Assembly: GCA_002007465.1 (NCBI GenBank)
Contig: LNAC01000757.1
Location: 91,569-155,568 of the forward strand
Length of the DNA: 64,000 bases
From: Ailurus styani
Lineage: Eukaryota > Chordata > Mammalia > Carnivora > Ailuridae
Reading direction: 5' to 3'
Position 1 is the stretch's first letter; every line of letters starts with the position of its first letter. The notes below the pieces were generated by a model. The model was not told where the DNA came from. It saw nothing but the letters and a program-made list of their open reading frames with translations, and ran no database searches. The translations under genes and the position numbers were made by a program. Below are positions 1 through 10,765 of the stretch, piece after piece.

Positions 1-48
1 ATGACTCTATCTCTATCTCTATCTCTATCTATCTATATCTATTAGATT
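1..48. repeat. (TCTA/CTCTAT)n microsatellite
   Basis: Short tandem TCTA and CTCTAT units at the window edge. The tract continues into the A-rich end of the neighbouring antisense L1 5'UTR and may extend left of the window. Confidence 0.8.
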
Positions 49-1316
49 GGTGAATTGAACAGACCCTATAAGTATCCAAAAAAATAAGGTTAAAAACAAT
101 GAAGGGATAAAGTATGATTATAACAATGAAAATTTTAAAAAAGAATAAAAAGTGTTTATATGATATAAGAGTTAAGAACGTTAAAATAGGAAAAAGGAAA
201 AATTTTAAAAGAAAAAAATTCAAAGAAAAAAAATTCGATGAATTTAACTTTGAACGACTGAAGAATCATGGGGGAAAAAGCCATGAATTGAATCCGTTGC
301 TTTTCCGTAGTTCTGGAGTTTCGCAATGTTTAGCAGTCTTGAACTTGACTTTGACTAGATGGTTTTTTTTCCCCCCTTGGTCTTCTGGGGGAGGGGCCTG
401 TTGTGATTCTCAAGTGTCTCTGCCGGAGGCGGATTCCCACCGCCCTCGCCAGGGGCCAGGCTAAGTAATCAGCTCGGGTTTGCTCTCGGGAGCTTTTGTT
501 CCCTGAACACTTTCCGTACCTCCTTGTAGGACAGGACTGAAAATGGCGGCACCCAGTCTCTGACCCGGAGGAGCTGAGAGCCTGGGGCCTCAGTTCTCAG
601 TGCACTTCAGAGAAAAGCAGTCCCTCCCGTCTCCTTGTCTCTGGTCGCACTCCGAGCTCACCCGGCCTGTGACCGAGTGTCTCTATCTCTGGCGCGGCCC
701 CGTTTAGAATCTCCGAACCTGGCGGATTCCTGCAGCCGCTCCCGCACCGCTCTTCCCGGAGGAGGAAGGTGAGTCTCTCCGGGTCTGCCGCCCGTGGGGT
801 CCCCGCTCACAGATCAGTGGCCCAGCTGTGCTTCAGATCACAGCCCAAGGTAACCCCAAGCTGAGAGATGCCTCAGCTCAGCTCCATCTCTCCCGCCGGC
901 TTCTCTCTGAGACCTGGGAGCTCAGTCGCACTCAGACACCCCTGGTATTTTTGTGTCCCGGTTGGTCCTGAGACCACACTGTCCCTTCAGGGGCTTCACC
1001 CCCCGCTTGGTCTCTGGGGCGACGTCCCTCAGTGGAGCCGACTTCTAACAGTTCTGAGTCTGTGCTCCGCTGCTCGCTCCCTTGCCGGCAGCCGGCCCCT
1101 CCCCCCGGGTCTATCTTCCCGTCGCCTCTGATTCACTTCTCCGCACGTCCTACCTTCCAGAAGGTGGTCAATTTTCTGTTCCAAGAATTGCTGCTCTTCT
1201 TCTCTTCGATCTCTGGTAGAATTTGTAGGTGTTTAGAATAGTTTGATACCTCTCTGGGTGAATTCCTGGGTCCTGATGATAATCGGTCTCCTACTCCTCC
1301 GCCATCTTGCCGCTCC
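49..1316 (-). mobile_element. L1 5'UTR, antisense, 5'-complete, CpG-rich
   Basis: Read on the minus strand this begins at 1316 with a GGAGCGGCAAGATGGCGG tip, the usual start of carnivoran L1s, and runs leftward through about 1 kb of GC-rich, CpG-containing 5'UTR into an A/T-rich segment (1-250). Many CpGs survive (for example around 660-800 and 1050-1130), so it looks younger than most L1 pieces here. The body of the element would lie left of the window. The 5' end abuts an older antisense L1 3' end at 1317, so it probably inserted there. Reading frames inside (for example the + frame at 868-1131) are chance frames in GC-rich UTR. Call is strong; subfamily not assigned. Confidence 0.85.
1294..1316 (-). 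promoter_or_regulatory. YY1-like site at L1 5' tip
   Basis: Minus strand reads CAAGATGGCGG within the first 20 nt of the element. This matches the YY1 core, which in primate L1 sets accurate transcription start at the 5' tip. Other L1 tips in the window keep weaker forms (4180 AAGATGGC; near 13490 and 16195 as GCCATCTT on +; 43940 AAGGTGGC; 52063 CCATTTTG). Function in this lineage is inferred. Confidence 0.55.
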
Positions 1317-1944
1317 AATCCTGTCTTTAGTTTTTGATGTAGTGTTCCAAGATTCACTGTTTACCTATAACACCCAGTGTTCCATGCAATACACACCCTC
1401 CTTCATACCTATCATTGAGCCAATGCATCCACCACCTCCATCCCCTCTGAAACCCTCAGTTTGTTTCTCAGAATCCACAGTCTCTCCGGTTTAGTCTCCC
1501 CCTCTGATTTGCCCCAATCCACTTTTCCTTTCCTTCTCCTAATGACCTCCATTTTATTCCTTATGTTCTGCAACTAAATGAAACTATATGATAATTGACT
1601 TTCTCTGCTTGACTTATTTCACTCAGCATAATCTCCTTCAGTCCCATCCACGTTGATGCAAAAGTTGGGTATTCATCTTTTCTGATAGCTGAGTAATATT
1701 CCATTGTGTATATGGACCACATCTTCTTTATCCATTCATCTGTTTAAGGGCATCTCAGCTCTTTCCACAGTTTGGCTATTGTGGACATTGCTGCTATGAA
1801 CATTGGGGTACATATGGCCCTTCTTTTCACTACATCTGTATCTTTGGGCTAAATACCCAGTAGTGCAATTGCTGGGTCATACGGTAGCTCTATTTTTAAT
1901 TTTTTGAGGGACCTCCACACTGTTTTCCAAACTACCGGCCTCAT
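1317..1944 (-). mobile_element. L1 3' end fragment, antisense
   Basis: Antisense copy of the L1 3'UTR and ORF2 C-terminal region. Recognisable blocks are the CACCCAGTGTTCCATGCAAT segment, 'TAATATTCCATTGTGTATATG' region near 1696, and the codons of the final ORF2 domain near 1800-1940. The poly-T start is missing because the younger L1 5'UTR (49-1316) interrupts it. No open frame remains. Same orientation and region as the copies at 5940, 41300 and 59220. Confidence 0.85.
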
Positions 1945-2221
1945 TTAGATCAATTTTACTTTCTTTTCCCTCAAAAACAATATTTTCATTTCTCATATGT
2001 TCTCTTATGAGAAACATACATCCTACTCTCCTTGCATACGGAATTGTTCACTTATTATTTCTAGTAGTCTTAACCACATTTATTAGAGTTTTTAATGTTT
2101 AGAAACCCTACTTTCAGGTGAAAGCTAATAAGTAAGCAATTGCGAGCTGTTCTATTAGTATTCTATATTTGACAACTTTATTGATACATTTTATGATTTC
2201 TAAAAACATGCAATTTCATAG
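1945..2221. other. AT-rich segment related to 27590-27740
   Basis: No gene. The stretch around 2090-2190 aligns by eye with 27616-27715 (shared AGAAACC, AAGTAA-CAAT, TGTGAACTGTT/GCGAGCTGTT, ACAA-TTTAT blocks). Both lie beside antisense copies of the same LTR family, so this is probably degenerate ERV internal sequence, but no protein motif is readable. Confidence 0.4.
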
Positions 2222-2398
2222 TGATTTAGTTTTTGAATGTTAGTGTGTTTGGTGGGGTCTGGAGCTAATGGCCAAGAAAGAATTCTTGAGATGTTTTTGG
2301 TGCAAGAAGGTGGTTTTATTAAAGCTCGTGGAAAGGACCCATGGGCAGAAAGAGCTGCTCTTTTGTGCTTGCAAGAAGCAACAGTTATATACTTTGGG

Positions 2399-2538
2399 GG
2401 AGGGGAGGAAAGGGGGGGATGGGTGAGCCTGGTGGTGGGTATTAAGGAGGGCATGTATTGCATGGAGCACTGGGTGTGGTACATAAACAATGACTCCTGG
2501 AACACTGAAAAAGATAAAATAAGATGTTAAAAAAAAGA
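2399..2538 (+). mobile_element. Short 5'-truncated L1 3' end with 14-bp TSD
   Basis: About 140 bp of L1 3'UTR ending in AAAAAAAAGA, inserted in the LTR. Flanked by a perfect 14-bp TSD TTATATACTTTGGG at 2385-2398 and 2539-2552. The insertion therefore post-dates the LTR. Confidence 0.85.
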
Positions 2539-2697
2539 TTATATACTTTGGGATTGGGGGAAGTACAGAAAAAGGACATTCCAAAAGGATTTTCATATGC
2601 TAAAGAAGACTCAAAGGATACCAGAGGCCTCACTGTTGTCAAACTAAGGTCGTTTTTTCCCTCTAGCAAGACATTAACATTAAGAAGGTTGGGAGCT

Positions 2698-2917
2698 GGG
2701 CGCCTGGGTGGCTCAGTGGGTTAAAGCCTCTGCCTTCGGCTCAGGTCATGATCTCAGGGTCCTGGGATCGAGGCCCACATCGGGCTCTCTGCTTGGCGGA
2801 AAGCCTGCTTCCTCCTCTCTCTCTGCCTGCCTCTCTGCCTACCTGTGATCTCTCTCTCTCTCTGTGTCAAATAAATAAATAAATAAATAAAATCTTTAAA
2901 AAAAAAAAAAAAAAAAA
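2698..2917 (+). mobile_element. CAN-SINE, full length, sense
   Basis: Complete SINE: tRNA-derived head GGGCGCCTGGGTGGCTCAGT, internal Pol III A/B-box region, CT-rich segment, (AAAT)n and long poly-A. Perfect 16-bp TSD AAGAAGGTTGGGAGCT at 2682-2697 and 2918-2933. Long pure poly-A and an intact head mark a recent insertion. Confidence 0.95.
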
Positions 2918-3054
2918 AAGAAGGTTGGGAGCTTCCTGAACAATGTTATACTGAACAAGCTTCCTGAACAAGCTTAAGTATTTGTCAATGGGTTGCAGGT
3001 TTTAAGGACATTTAATTTTATCTACATTGCCTTCTGCCTTTGTTTCCCATATCA

Positions 3055-4160
3055 GTATTATAATCTTTCAATAAAGCATAAAACATGTTTATGAACAGAT
3101 TCAATTTAATCTTGTTTCTCTGTAATAAGGAAATCAAAAGTAGATAAATCTATGTCTAGTAATTAATATTTAAGTATTTTATCTTGTTTGGAAATGGTCT
3201 AAATATTTAATGAATTTACCTTAATTTTTCACTAACCTAAGTCAATAAAACTCTAAAGTCTTAGGTTACCAAAAAATTTGGGAAGACTAAAATTTACCTA
3301 AAATTTTTTATTTGATCTCATTTATTTATTTAACTTATTTTTAACAATTATTTTTAATTTGCTCATAAAATCTTCATGAGACATTAAAGTCAGTCATTCT
3401 CTGGAGCTTTTTTTTTATCATTTGGTAGCTGAGATCATTTCAACTAATTTGACTTTTAAGTAAATCCAGGCAGAATGAATATTTTAATTTTAGTTGATAA
3501 CTCTAATTTAACCAACAAGTGAATATTTTCCTAGACTATGTAAACTTGAAAAACATTTGAATTAGCTTTTATTGTTCTAGAGTTTTAGAATGCTCAGTGT
3601 TCACAAGTACTTCTCTTTAAACCATTATGGCTTTCTACAAGTAAGCCATATAGCTTACTTGTAGTAAATATGGCTTTCTATAAATTAATTTTAATAACAC
3701 ATCCAGAGATAGAAAAAATACCTCACATTTACAATATATATGTGAACACATATACAACATATGCAAATGCCCTGTAATTAATAACATTTGTGGAGATTTT
3801 TAAAGTTTGTATTTATTCTTAGAATTAATCTTAAGGTGGACATGGTAGAACTTGGGTAAGAGAACCCTTCTAGGAGTCTGTATTTTCAAAAGACTTCTCT
3901 TATTTTTTTTTACTTTTTTAAGTCCTTTATTTTATTTTTACAATCACCTGAGACTTATATTTTAAAGACATGGTAAGATATATAGGTTTAAAGGGCAGAG
4001 AATGACTCTGAATTCCTTCAAGAAGGACTTTGATTTCCTAAAGCCAGTAATTTGCAAGCCATTTAACACATAAGAGAAGTTTTAAGATTTTGTAAATAGT
4101 TAAACCTTAAATTGCCTCTAGAGCTGCATTTCTAGTTCTGTAAAGGTTTGTAAGATAGAA
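3055..4160. other. AT-rich non-coding stretch, probable ERV-internal remnant
   Basis: About 1.1 kb of A/T-rich DNA with no gene. It follows the antisense LTR, and its first part (3060-3150) resembles 27715-27790. A near-perfect small palindrome sits at 3635-3664 (own entry). No retroviral protein motif is readable in any frame, so the ERV origin is inference only. Confidence 0.35.
3635..3664. repeat. Perfect 12-bp inverted repeat with 6-nt loop
   Basis: CTACAAGTAAGC (3635-3646), loop CATATA, then GCTTACTTGTAG (3653-3664). The flanking TATGGCTTTCTA occurs directly repeated at 3627-3638 and 3669-3680. The arrangement looks like a template-switch mutation product. Confidence 0.8.
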
Positions 4161-4347
4161 ACAGTTGCTGCGGGGGAGAGAAGATGGCAGGGGAGTAGGA
4201 ATACCTTTGGCTTGTCTGGTCCCAGAAACACAGCTCAATAACTACCAAATCATTCTAAATACCCCAGAAATCAATGTGAAGTCTGACAGAACAAATTCCA
4301 CAACTAAAGGGAGAGAAAAAGCCATATTGAAGAAGGTAGAAAGTGTG

Positions 4348-4944
4348 TGCTGAAGTTTTAGAATATAAGTGAGGTTCAGTGGGGTGGAGTCCAGAGCCAA
4401 TGACCAAGAAAGAATTCTTAAGGTGATTTTATTAAGGCACAGGGACAGGACCTGTGGGAAGGAAGAGTCGCTGCCCCAGGGTTGTGAGGAGAGGTCCACT
4501 ATATACTTCCAAGTTGGGAGGGGGTCAGGGATAGCAAAAGTCTCTAAGGAATTTTGGAAGCAAGGTTTCCAGGGCCTTTAGGGGCTAGCTGTTGTTGGGA
4601 AAAGGTCATTTATTACCATCTAATAAAACCTTAGTCATGAGACCCTTCAGATGTATATCGGTGGGCCATATGCTTGGGGACGACTGTCAGCACATATCTT
4701 GGCGGGTTTAGAGATAAAGGAAGTTTCCAAAGGAATTTTTACATGTTAAGGTAGACTTATAAGATCCTGGTTGGGGGTGGGGGGCAGTTAGGTTAGGACT
4801 GCCTTTTGCCCTTAGCAAAGTGTTAAGATGGAGGCAGTTGAGTCTCTAGAAGAATGTCACTCTGCCTGTTTCAAGGACTTGTCAGTGGGTTCTAGGTGGT
4901 AAGGAAATTTAATAACTTTTCTTCTGCCTCTGTTTCCTACATCA
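4348..4944 (-). mobile_element. Solo LTR of ERV family A, antisense, copy 2, TSD TGTG
   Basis: 597-bp LTR, starting TG and ending CA on the plus strand, inserted in the L1 5'UTR. A 4-bp TSD TGTG lies at 4344-4347 and 4945-4948, and removing the LTR restores continuous L1 5'UTR. On the minus strand it begins TGATGTAGGAAACAGAGG and carries an AATAAA-type signal in the 4420-4440 region (TTTTATTAAGG on +). 4-bp TSDs and sequence fit a class-I ERV. This is the least rearranged family copy in the window. Confidence 0.85.
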
Positions 4945-5932
4945 TGTGGACCATGGTTTAGAGAGAGAATAGATCAAAGGTATTGCAAGGAGGAGGGAGC
5001 TATGGTTCCATAGAAAAGCAAGAGAAAGAGGGGCACATAGGGGAGCACACGAAAAAAGTATTTCCCCAAAGTCATTGGCTGGGAAAATGAAACTGGCGTT
5101 TAAATGTTCAGCAGGCTTGGCTGGGATAGATCCCTGTGGGCAGTGCCCTACAAGGCCATTAAACAACCAAGGGGCAGACAGTGTGGAAATAGCAATCTGA
5201 AAAATGCTGGGGACAAATAGGAGGGAGATTATTCGCTCTTGTTGGAGCACATTCCTGAGAGGCAGCATTGATGGAGGTGCCTCTCTGGGAACAAAGGAGT
5301 TGTCTGGCACCATTTCCTTCCCCCCACCCCTCAACATAAACACATGGCCACATGCAGGAAACAATGCAGTGCACACACAGGCTGCCTAACCTGTTTACAC
5401 CAAGCCCCACAGCCCTGAGCTCTGGCAGGACTGCCCTTCAAGGTCAAGCTCACTTCAGTCTAAGCATCGTGGGTCCCTTTCCCAAAAGACCAGCAGAAAC
5501 TCCTGTCTCACCAAATTTCCCAGCCAGAGAGTTCTGGAGGGCTGCAGTTCTAGTGGAAGGAGCATCAGGTCTCATTTAACAAGCAGTTAAAACCCGTCAC
5601 TTTCTGGCAAAGGTCTAAACACTGTCCACTGCACACAAGTATAGCATCTACAGGTGATTAGCTTGAAGAATAGAGCAGCCAAAACAACAGGAAAGCACAC
5701 CCAGCACACACTAAAGATATCCCTAAAGCATCAGGGCCTGGATATTAGATGACCTCTTCATAAAACCATTACTCTCAGGAGCAAGAGCATAAGAAGTTCT
5801 AAAATATACAGAAGACATAGACTTAGATATAATGCCTGGACAGAGGAATTCATCCCAAATGAAAGAACAAGATAAGGTCATGGCTAGAGACAAAGTGAAA
5901 CAGATATAAGGAACATACTTTATGGAGAATTT

Positions 5933-7385
5933 TTTTTTCATTCAATTTTACTTTATTTTATTTTTTCAGTGATCCAAGATTCATTATTTATGTATAACAC
6001 CCAGTGCTTCATGCAATATGTGCCCTCCTTAATACTCACCACCAGGCTCATCCATCCCCCCATCACTCTCCCCTCCATAATTCTCAGTGTATTTCTCAGA
6101 ATCCATAGTCTCTCAATGTTTGTCCCCCCTCTAACTTACCCCAATTTACTTTTCCTTTCCTTCTTCTAATGACCTCCATTTTATTCCTTATGTTCCAGAA
6201 GTGAAACTGTATGATAATTTACTTTCTCTTCTTGATTTATTTCACTCAGCATAATCTCCTCCAGATCCATTCATGTTGATACAAAAGTTAGGTGTTCATC
6301 CTTTCTGATAGCTGTGTAATATTCCATTGTATATGTGGACAAAATCTTCTTTATTCATTCATCTGCTGAAGGGCATGTTGGCTCTTTCCACAGTTTAACA
6401 AACAATTCTAAAAGTTGTATGGAACCTGAAAAGACTCCAAATCACTAAGGAAATGTTGAAAAAGAAAGACAAAGTTGGGAGCATCATGTTGCCTGATTTC
6501 AAGCTTTACTACAAAGCTGTGATTACCACGACAGCATGGTACTGGCACAAAAGCAGACACACAGACCAATGGAACAGAGTAGAGAGTCCAAATGTGGACA
6601 CTCAACTTTATGGTCAAATAATCTTCAACAAAGCAGGAAAAAATATCCAGTGGTAGGAGAAAAACCATAAGAGACTTCTAATCTCACAAAACAAACTGAG
6701 GGTTACTGGGGGGTGGGAGGGTAGGGATAGTGAACTTTTGGGACTTCATCAAGATAAATAGCTTCTTCACAGCAAAGGAGTGAAAGATGTAAGCCTGATG
6801 ATTCACAGACCTGTACCCCTTGGGCAAATAATAAAAATAAAATTAAAAAAAAAATATCCAGTGGTAAAAAAGACAGTCTCTTCAATAAATGGTGCTGGAA
6901 AAATTGAACAGCTATGTATAGAAGAATGAAACTTGACCACTCTCTCACACCATACACAAAGATAAACTCAAAATGGATGAAAGACCTCAACGTGAGGCAG
7001 GAATCTATCAAAATCCTAGAGAAGAACATAGGCAGTAAACTATTCGACATTGGCCACGGCAGCTTCTTTCAAGATAGGTCTCCAAAGGCAAAGGAACAAA
7101 ATCGAAAATGAACTTTTGGGACTTCATCAAGATAAATAGCTTCTTCACAGCAAAGGAAACAGTTAACAAGACAAAGAGGCAACCCACAGAATGGGAGAAG
7201 ATATTTGCAAATGACACTACAGACAAAGGGCTGATATCCAAGATCTATAAAGAACTCCTCAAACTCAACACCCAAAAAGCAGATAATCATGTCAGGAAAT
7301 GGGCAGAAGACATGAACAGACACTTCTCCAAAGAAGACATACAAATGGCTGACAGACACATGAAAAAATGTTCATCATTACCAGC
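5933..7385 (-). mobile_element. Twin-primed (5'-inverted) L1
   Basis: The 3' segment is antisense (5933-6395), starting with poly-T and ending in the L1 at AACTGTGGAAAGAGCC. The adjoining 6396-7383 is the same element's ORF2 region in sense orientation, ending near the AAAAAATGTTCATCAT block. An imperfect TSD flanks it: TTATGGAGAATTT at about 5920-5932 and TGATGGAGAACTT at 7387-7399. This head-to-head layout with loss of about 250 nt at the inversion point is the twin-priming signature. The sense part has frames with ORF2 C-terminal protein (for example 6914-7111 and 7108-7389) broken by frameshifts. Confidence 0.8.
6656..6849 (+). mobile_element. Short L1 3' end insertion carrying a 49-nt foreign patch
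   Basis: 194-bp L1 3' end with poly-A, flanked by a 17-bp TSD AAAAATATCCAGTGGTA (6639-6655 and 6850-6866). It is almost identical to 51029-51220 except that 49 nt (6731-6779) are replaced by a piece of L1 ORF2 that is identical to 7109-7157. See findings. Confidence 0.85.
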
Positions 7386-7795
7386 CTGATGGAGAACTTA
7401 AAGTAACAATCATAAAGATACTCGTTGGGCCTCAGAAAAAAAAATGGATATAAGTCAATCAGAGAAAAACAAATACCATATGATTTCATTCATATGTGGA
7501 ATTTAAGAAACAAAAAAGATGAACATTGGGGAAGAGAAGGAAAAATAAAATAGGACAAAAACAGAGACGAAGGCTAACTGTAAAAGACTATTAGTTATCT
7601 GAAACAAACTAAGGATTGTGGTGAGGAGGTGGGTGGAAGGATGGGGTAATGGGGTGATGGGCATCAAGGAGGGCACATGATGTAATGAGTATTGGGTGTT
7701 ATATGCAACTGATGAATCATTAAATTATACACCTGAAACTAATATTACACTATATGTTAACTGAAATGAATTCAAATAAAATTTTAAAAAATAAT

Positions 7796-7857
7796 TTACA
7801 TACTTATGGATTTAATGTTACTTATTGCTACAGTAATTCAGGGTTCACCTTAAATTT
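7796..7857. other. Short unassigned spacer
   Basis: About 60 bp of non-repetitive A/T-rich DNA between two L1 fragments; nothing recognised. Confidence 0.5.
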
Positions 7858-10384
7858 CATTTATTTTTTAAAATTTTAATTCCAATATAATTAACATATA
7901 GTATTATATTCACTTCAGGTGTACCATATATTGATTCAACAATTCCAAGTATTACTCAGTGCTCATCAAAATCAGTGTACTTTTAATATCTGTCACCTAT
8001 TTCACCCACACCCTCTACCCAGCTCTCCTCTTAACCATCTATTTGCTCGTTGTAGTTAAGAATCTGGGATTTCTCTTTTTTCCCCTTTATTCATTTGTTT
8101 TGCTTCTTAAATTTCAAATATGAGTGGAATCATAAGGTATTTGTCTTTTCCTGACTGACATATTTCACTTAGTATTATACCCTTTAGATTTATCCATGTT
8201 GTTGCAAATAGCAAGATTTCATTATTTTTATGAATGAATAATATTTTATTATATATGGCATATACATAACACATAAATATATTAATATAATATATAATGT
8301 ATCATATATGGTATATATTAATTTTATATATTATATAATATATATTCTTTTAATATATTAATATATACTGTATATTAATATATAGTATATATTAATATAT
8401 ATTATTATATGCAATACCATATTTTCTATGGTATGTATGTATTTATATATGTAAATATGTTAATATATAATATATCTATATATAATAACATATAAATATA
8501 TTAACATAATATATAACACATTAATAACATTAAACATATTATATACTATATTATATATTATTGTGACCATTTTAATATAATATACAATATATGATAAATA
8601 TCATATATACATACAAAAATATATTTATATTTATAAATTTAAATTAATTATATTAAATTAATATATATAATAACAATATGACATATACATTATGTTAATA
8701 TATTTCATATTTATGTATAAATATATATTTAATTATATATTTTATTTGTAATATATAATATATATTGTATATAATATGTATGAATATATAAATAAATAAT
8801 ATGTAAAACATTTTATATTCATAAAATATATATTCTATAAATATACATACAATATATAAAAATTTATATATTAAAATATATAAAAATAGATAAATAATAT
8901 ATAAATATATATGCATGATATATGAAAATATATTAGAATATATATTAAAATTATTAAATTTATAAATATAAAAATTATATTTTTATATAAATACGTATAC
9001 TATATATTTGTGCCCATAAAATATATATATTTATTAAAATAAATATAAAATTATAAATCTATAAATACAAATTTAATATAAATTTTAATAATTTTATAAA
9101 TATGTAAAGATTTATATTATATATAAATATATAATATGATTTTAATATTATTAATATAAATATATTTAGAAATATAAGTTTAATATAAATATGCATATGA
9201 ATATGTGATATATATTATATACATATAAGTATATATTTATACAATTTATATATTTAACATTTATATATATTTATATATAATTATATATAATGTATAATTA
9301 CATTATATAATTTATATGTGATTATATATAATAATTTTATATGATATAATTATAGTATAAATATTATTTTATTTATGTATGATATATTTATTAGAATATA
9401 ATTATATATTACATTCTATATTAAAAGATATATATTATATATTATATTCCATTATATCATATCATACTCTATATTTATTTATTTAATAGTTAATAATATC
9501 TATATTAGTTAATTAATATTTAATATTAATATATTTATTTCATATTCATTACATTATATATTATATGATATAGTATGTATTTCATATTATATATTATATA
9601 TAAGTATATATAATATATATTACATCTTATATCATAATTATAATATGATATAATATTTATGCATAATATAGTACATTATATACAATGTGTGTTATATTAT
9701 ATATAATCACATAATTATATAAATTTATATATATAATTTATATATTATATATAAAATCATATAAATATATATGATTATAAATAATATATATAAATATAAA
9801 GCATACACATACCATATCTTCTATATCCATTCATCTATCAACTGACACTTAGGTTGCTTCCGTAATTTGGGTATTGTAATTAATGCCCTAATAATCAAAA
9901 AGGTGCATATATCCTACTGAATCAGCATTTTCATATTCTTTGAATAAATACCCTGTAGTGAGATTAATGAATATTAGTATATCTCTATTTTTAATACTCT
10001 GAGGAACCTCAATACTGTCTTCCACAGTGGCTGCACCAGTTTGTATTCCTAGCAATAATGCAAGAGGGTTCCCGTTTTTCCACATCCACACCAATACTTA
10101 TGCTAGTTGTGGTTTTGATTTTAACAATTCTAACTTGTGTGAAGTGATATCTTATTATGGTTTTGATTTGTATTTCCCTGATGATCAATGATGTTGAGTA
10201 TCTTTCTATGTGTCTGTTGGTCACCTGTATGTCTTATTTGGAGAAATATCTGTTCATGTCTTCTGCCCATTTTTAACTTGATTATTTGTTTTTTGGGTGT
10301 TGAGTTGTATCAGTTCTTTATATTGTTTGGATACTAACCCTTTATCAGATATGTCTGATACATATGTCTTCATATATATGAAGG
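7858..10384 (-). mobile_element. Antisense L1 3' region split by AT-rich expansion
   Basis: 7858-8240 is an antisense L1 3' end (poly-T side at left; TTAACATATAGTATTATATTC; CAGTGCTCATCA). The same element resumes at 9800-10384 with CCATATCTTCTATATCCATTC and the ORF2 C-terminal region. Between them the L1's own TATATA tract is expanded to about 1.5 kb. Divergence is high and ORF2 is broken in every frame. Confidence 0.8.
8240..9800. repeat. 1.5-kb AT-rich (TATA/ATATTA) expansion
   Basis: Almost pure A/T with dense TATATA, ATAATATAT and TTAATATA motifs; G or C is rare. No coding content: the minus-strand frame at 8695-8916 is a Tyr/Ile/Phe/Lys shadow of the base composition. It sits exactly where an antisense L1 normally has its short GTATATAT tract next to CCACATCTTC, so it is best explained as expansion of that tract. 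Confidence 0.9.
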
Positions 10385-10765
10385 GCATCTTGGCTCTTTC
10401 CACAGTTTGACTATTATGGACATTGCTTCTATGAACATTGGGGTACATATGGCCCTTCTTTTCATTACATCTGTATCTTTGGGGTAAATACCCAGTAATG
10501 CAATTGCCGGGTCATAGGGTAGCTCTATTTTTAAGTTTTTGAGGAATCTCCATACTGTTTTCCAAAGTGGCTGCACCAACTTGCATTCCCACCAACAGTG
10601 TAAGAGGGTTCCCCTTTCTCCACATCCTCTCCAACATTTGTTGTTTCCTGCCTTGTTAATCTTTGCCATTCTAACTGGTCTAAGGTGGTATTTCAATGTG
10701 GTTTTGATTTGAATTTCCCTGACAGCTAACGATGATCATTTTTTCATGTGGCTGTTGATGGTTGC
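10385..10765 (-). mobile_element. Antisense L1 ORF2 3' fragment
   Basis: Second, less diverged antisense copy of the ORF2 C-terminal region, overlapping in L1 coordinates with 9800-10384, so it is a separate insertion or a duplication. The minus frame 10370-10696 (108 codons) reads the C-terminal Cys-rich domain, with the ...[18 protein letters not shown]... pattern (C-x3-C-x7-H-x4-C), and the following [14 protein letters not shown] segment. It lacks the RT and EN domains. Confidence 0.85.

Larger units (their letters stand above)
2222..3054 (-). mobile_element. LTR of ERV family A, antisense, copy 1 (interrupted)
   Basis: Antisense LTR sharing long blocks with the copies at 4348, 14252 and 21937: the AAGAAAGAATTCTT block, the GGTTTTATTAAAG poly(A)-signal region, and the terminal TTTGTTTCCCATATCA. 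It is interrupted by a 140-bp L1 3' fragment (2399-2538) and a SINE (2698-2917), both with clear TSDs. The middle part of the LTR is deleted relative to the other copies. Flanking 4-5 bp do not match as a clean TSD, so I cannot say whether it is a solo LTR. Confidence 0.7.
4167..7795 (+). mobile_element. Old sense L1: 5'UTR fused to 3' end, split by later insertions
   Basis: The 5' tip (AGAAGATGGCAGGGGAGTAG, 4179 on) is followed by 5'UTR at 4167-4347 and 4945-5932, and resumes at 7386-7448 up to the ORF1-proximal region. At about 7449 it jumps to the L1 3' end (AAGTCAATCAGAGAAA...), finishing in AAAATTTTAAAAAATAA near 7790. ORF1 and ORF2 are therefore absent: an internally deleted copy. It was later split by a solo LTR (4348-4944) and a twin-primed L1 (5933-7385). 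Reading frames within the UTR, such as the 144-codon minus frame at 4942-5376, are incidental. Confidence 0.75.

Noticed and set aside
868..1357. GC-rich region with overlapping frames as a CpG-island gene promoter or first exon
   Set aside because: It is the antisense 5'UTR of an L1 ending in the typical 5' tip; frames are chance.
2698..2917. tRNA gene suggested by A/B-box-like sequence
   Set aside because: It is the tRNA-derived head of a SINE, with poly-A tail and TSD.
4942..5376. 144-codon minus-strand frame
   Set aside because: Lies in old L1 5'UTR with no domain, signal or splice support.
8695..8916. 73-codon hydrophobic frame
   Set aside because: Product of pure A/T composition in the AT-rich expansion.
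8240..9800. Mitochondrial insert or centromeric satellite
   Set aside because: No gene-like order, no higher-order monomer; flanking L1 is continuous across it.
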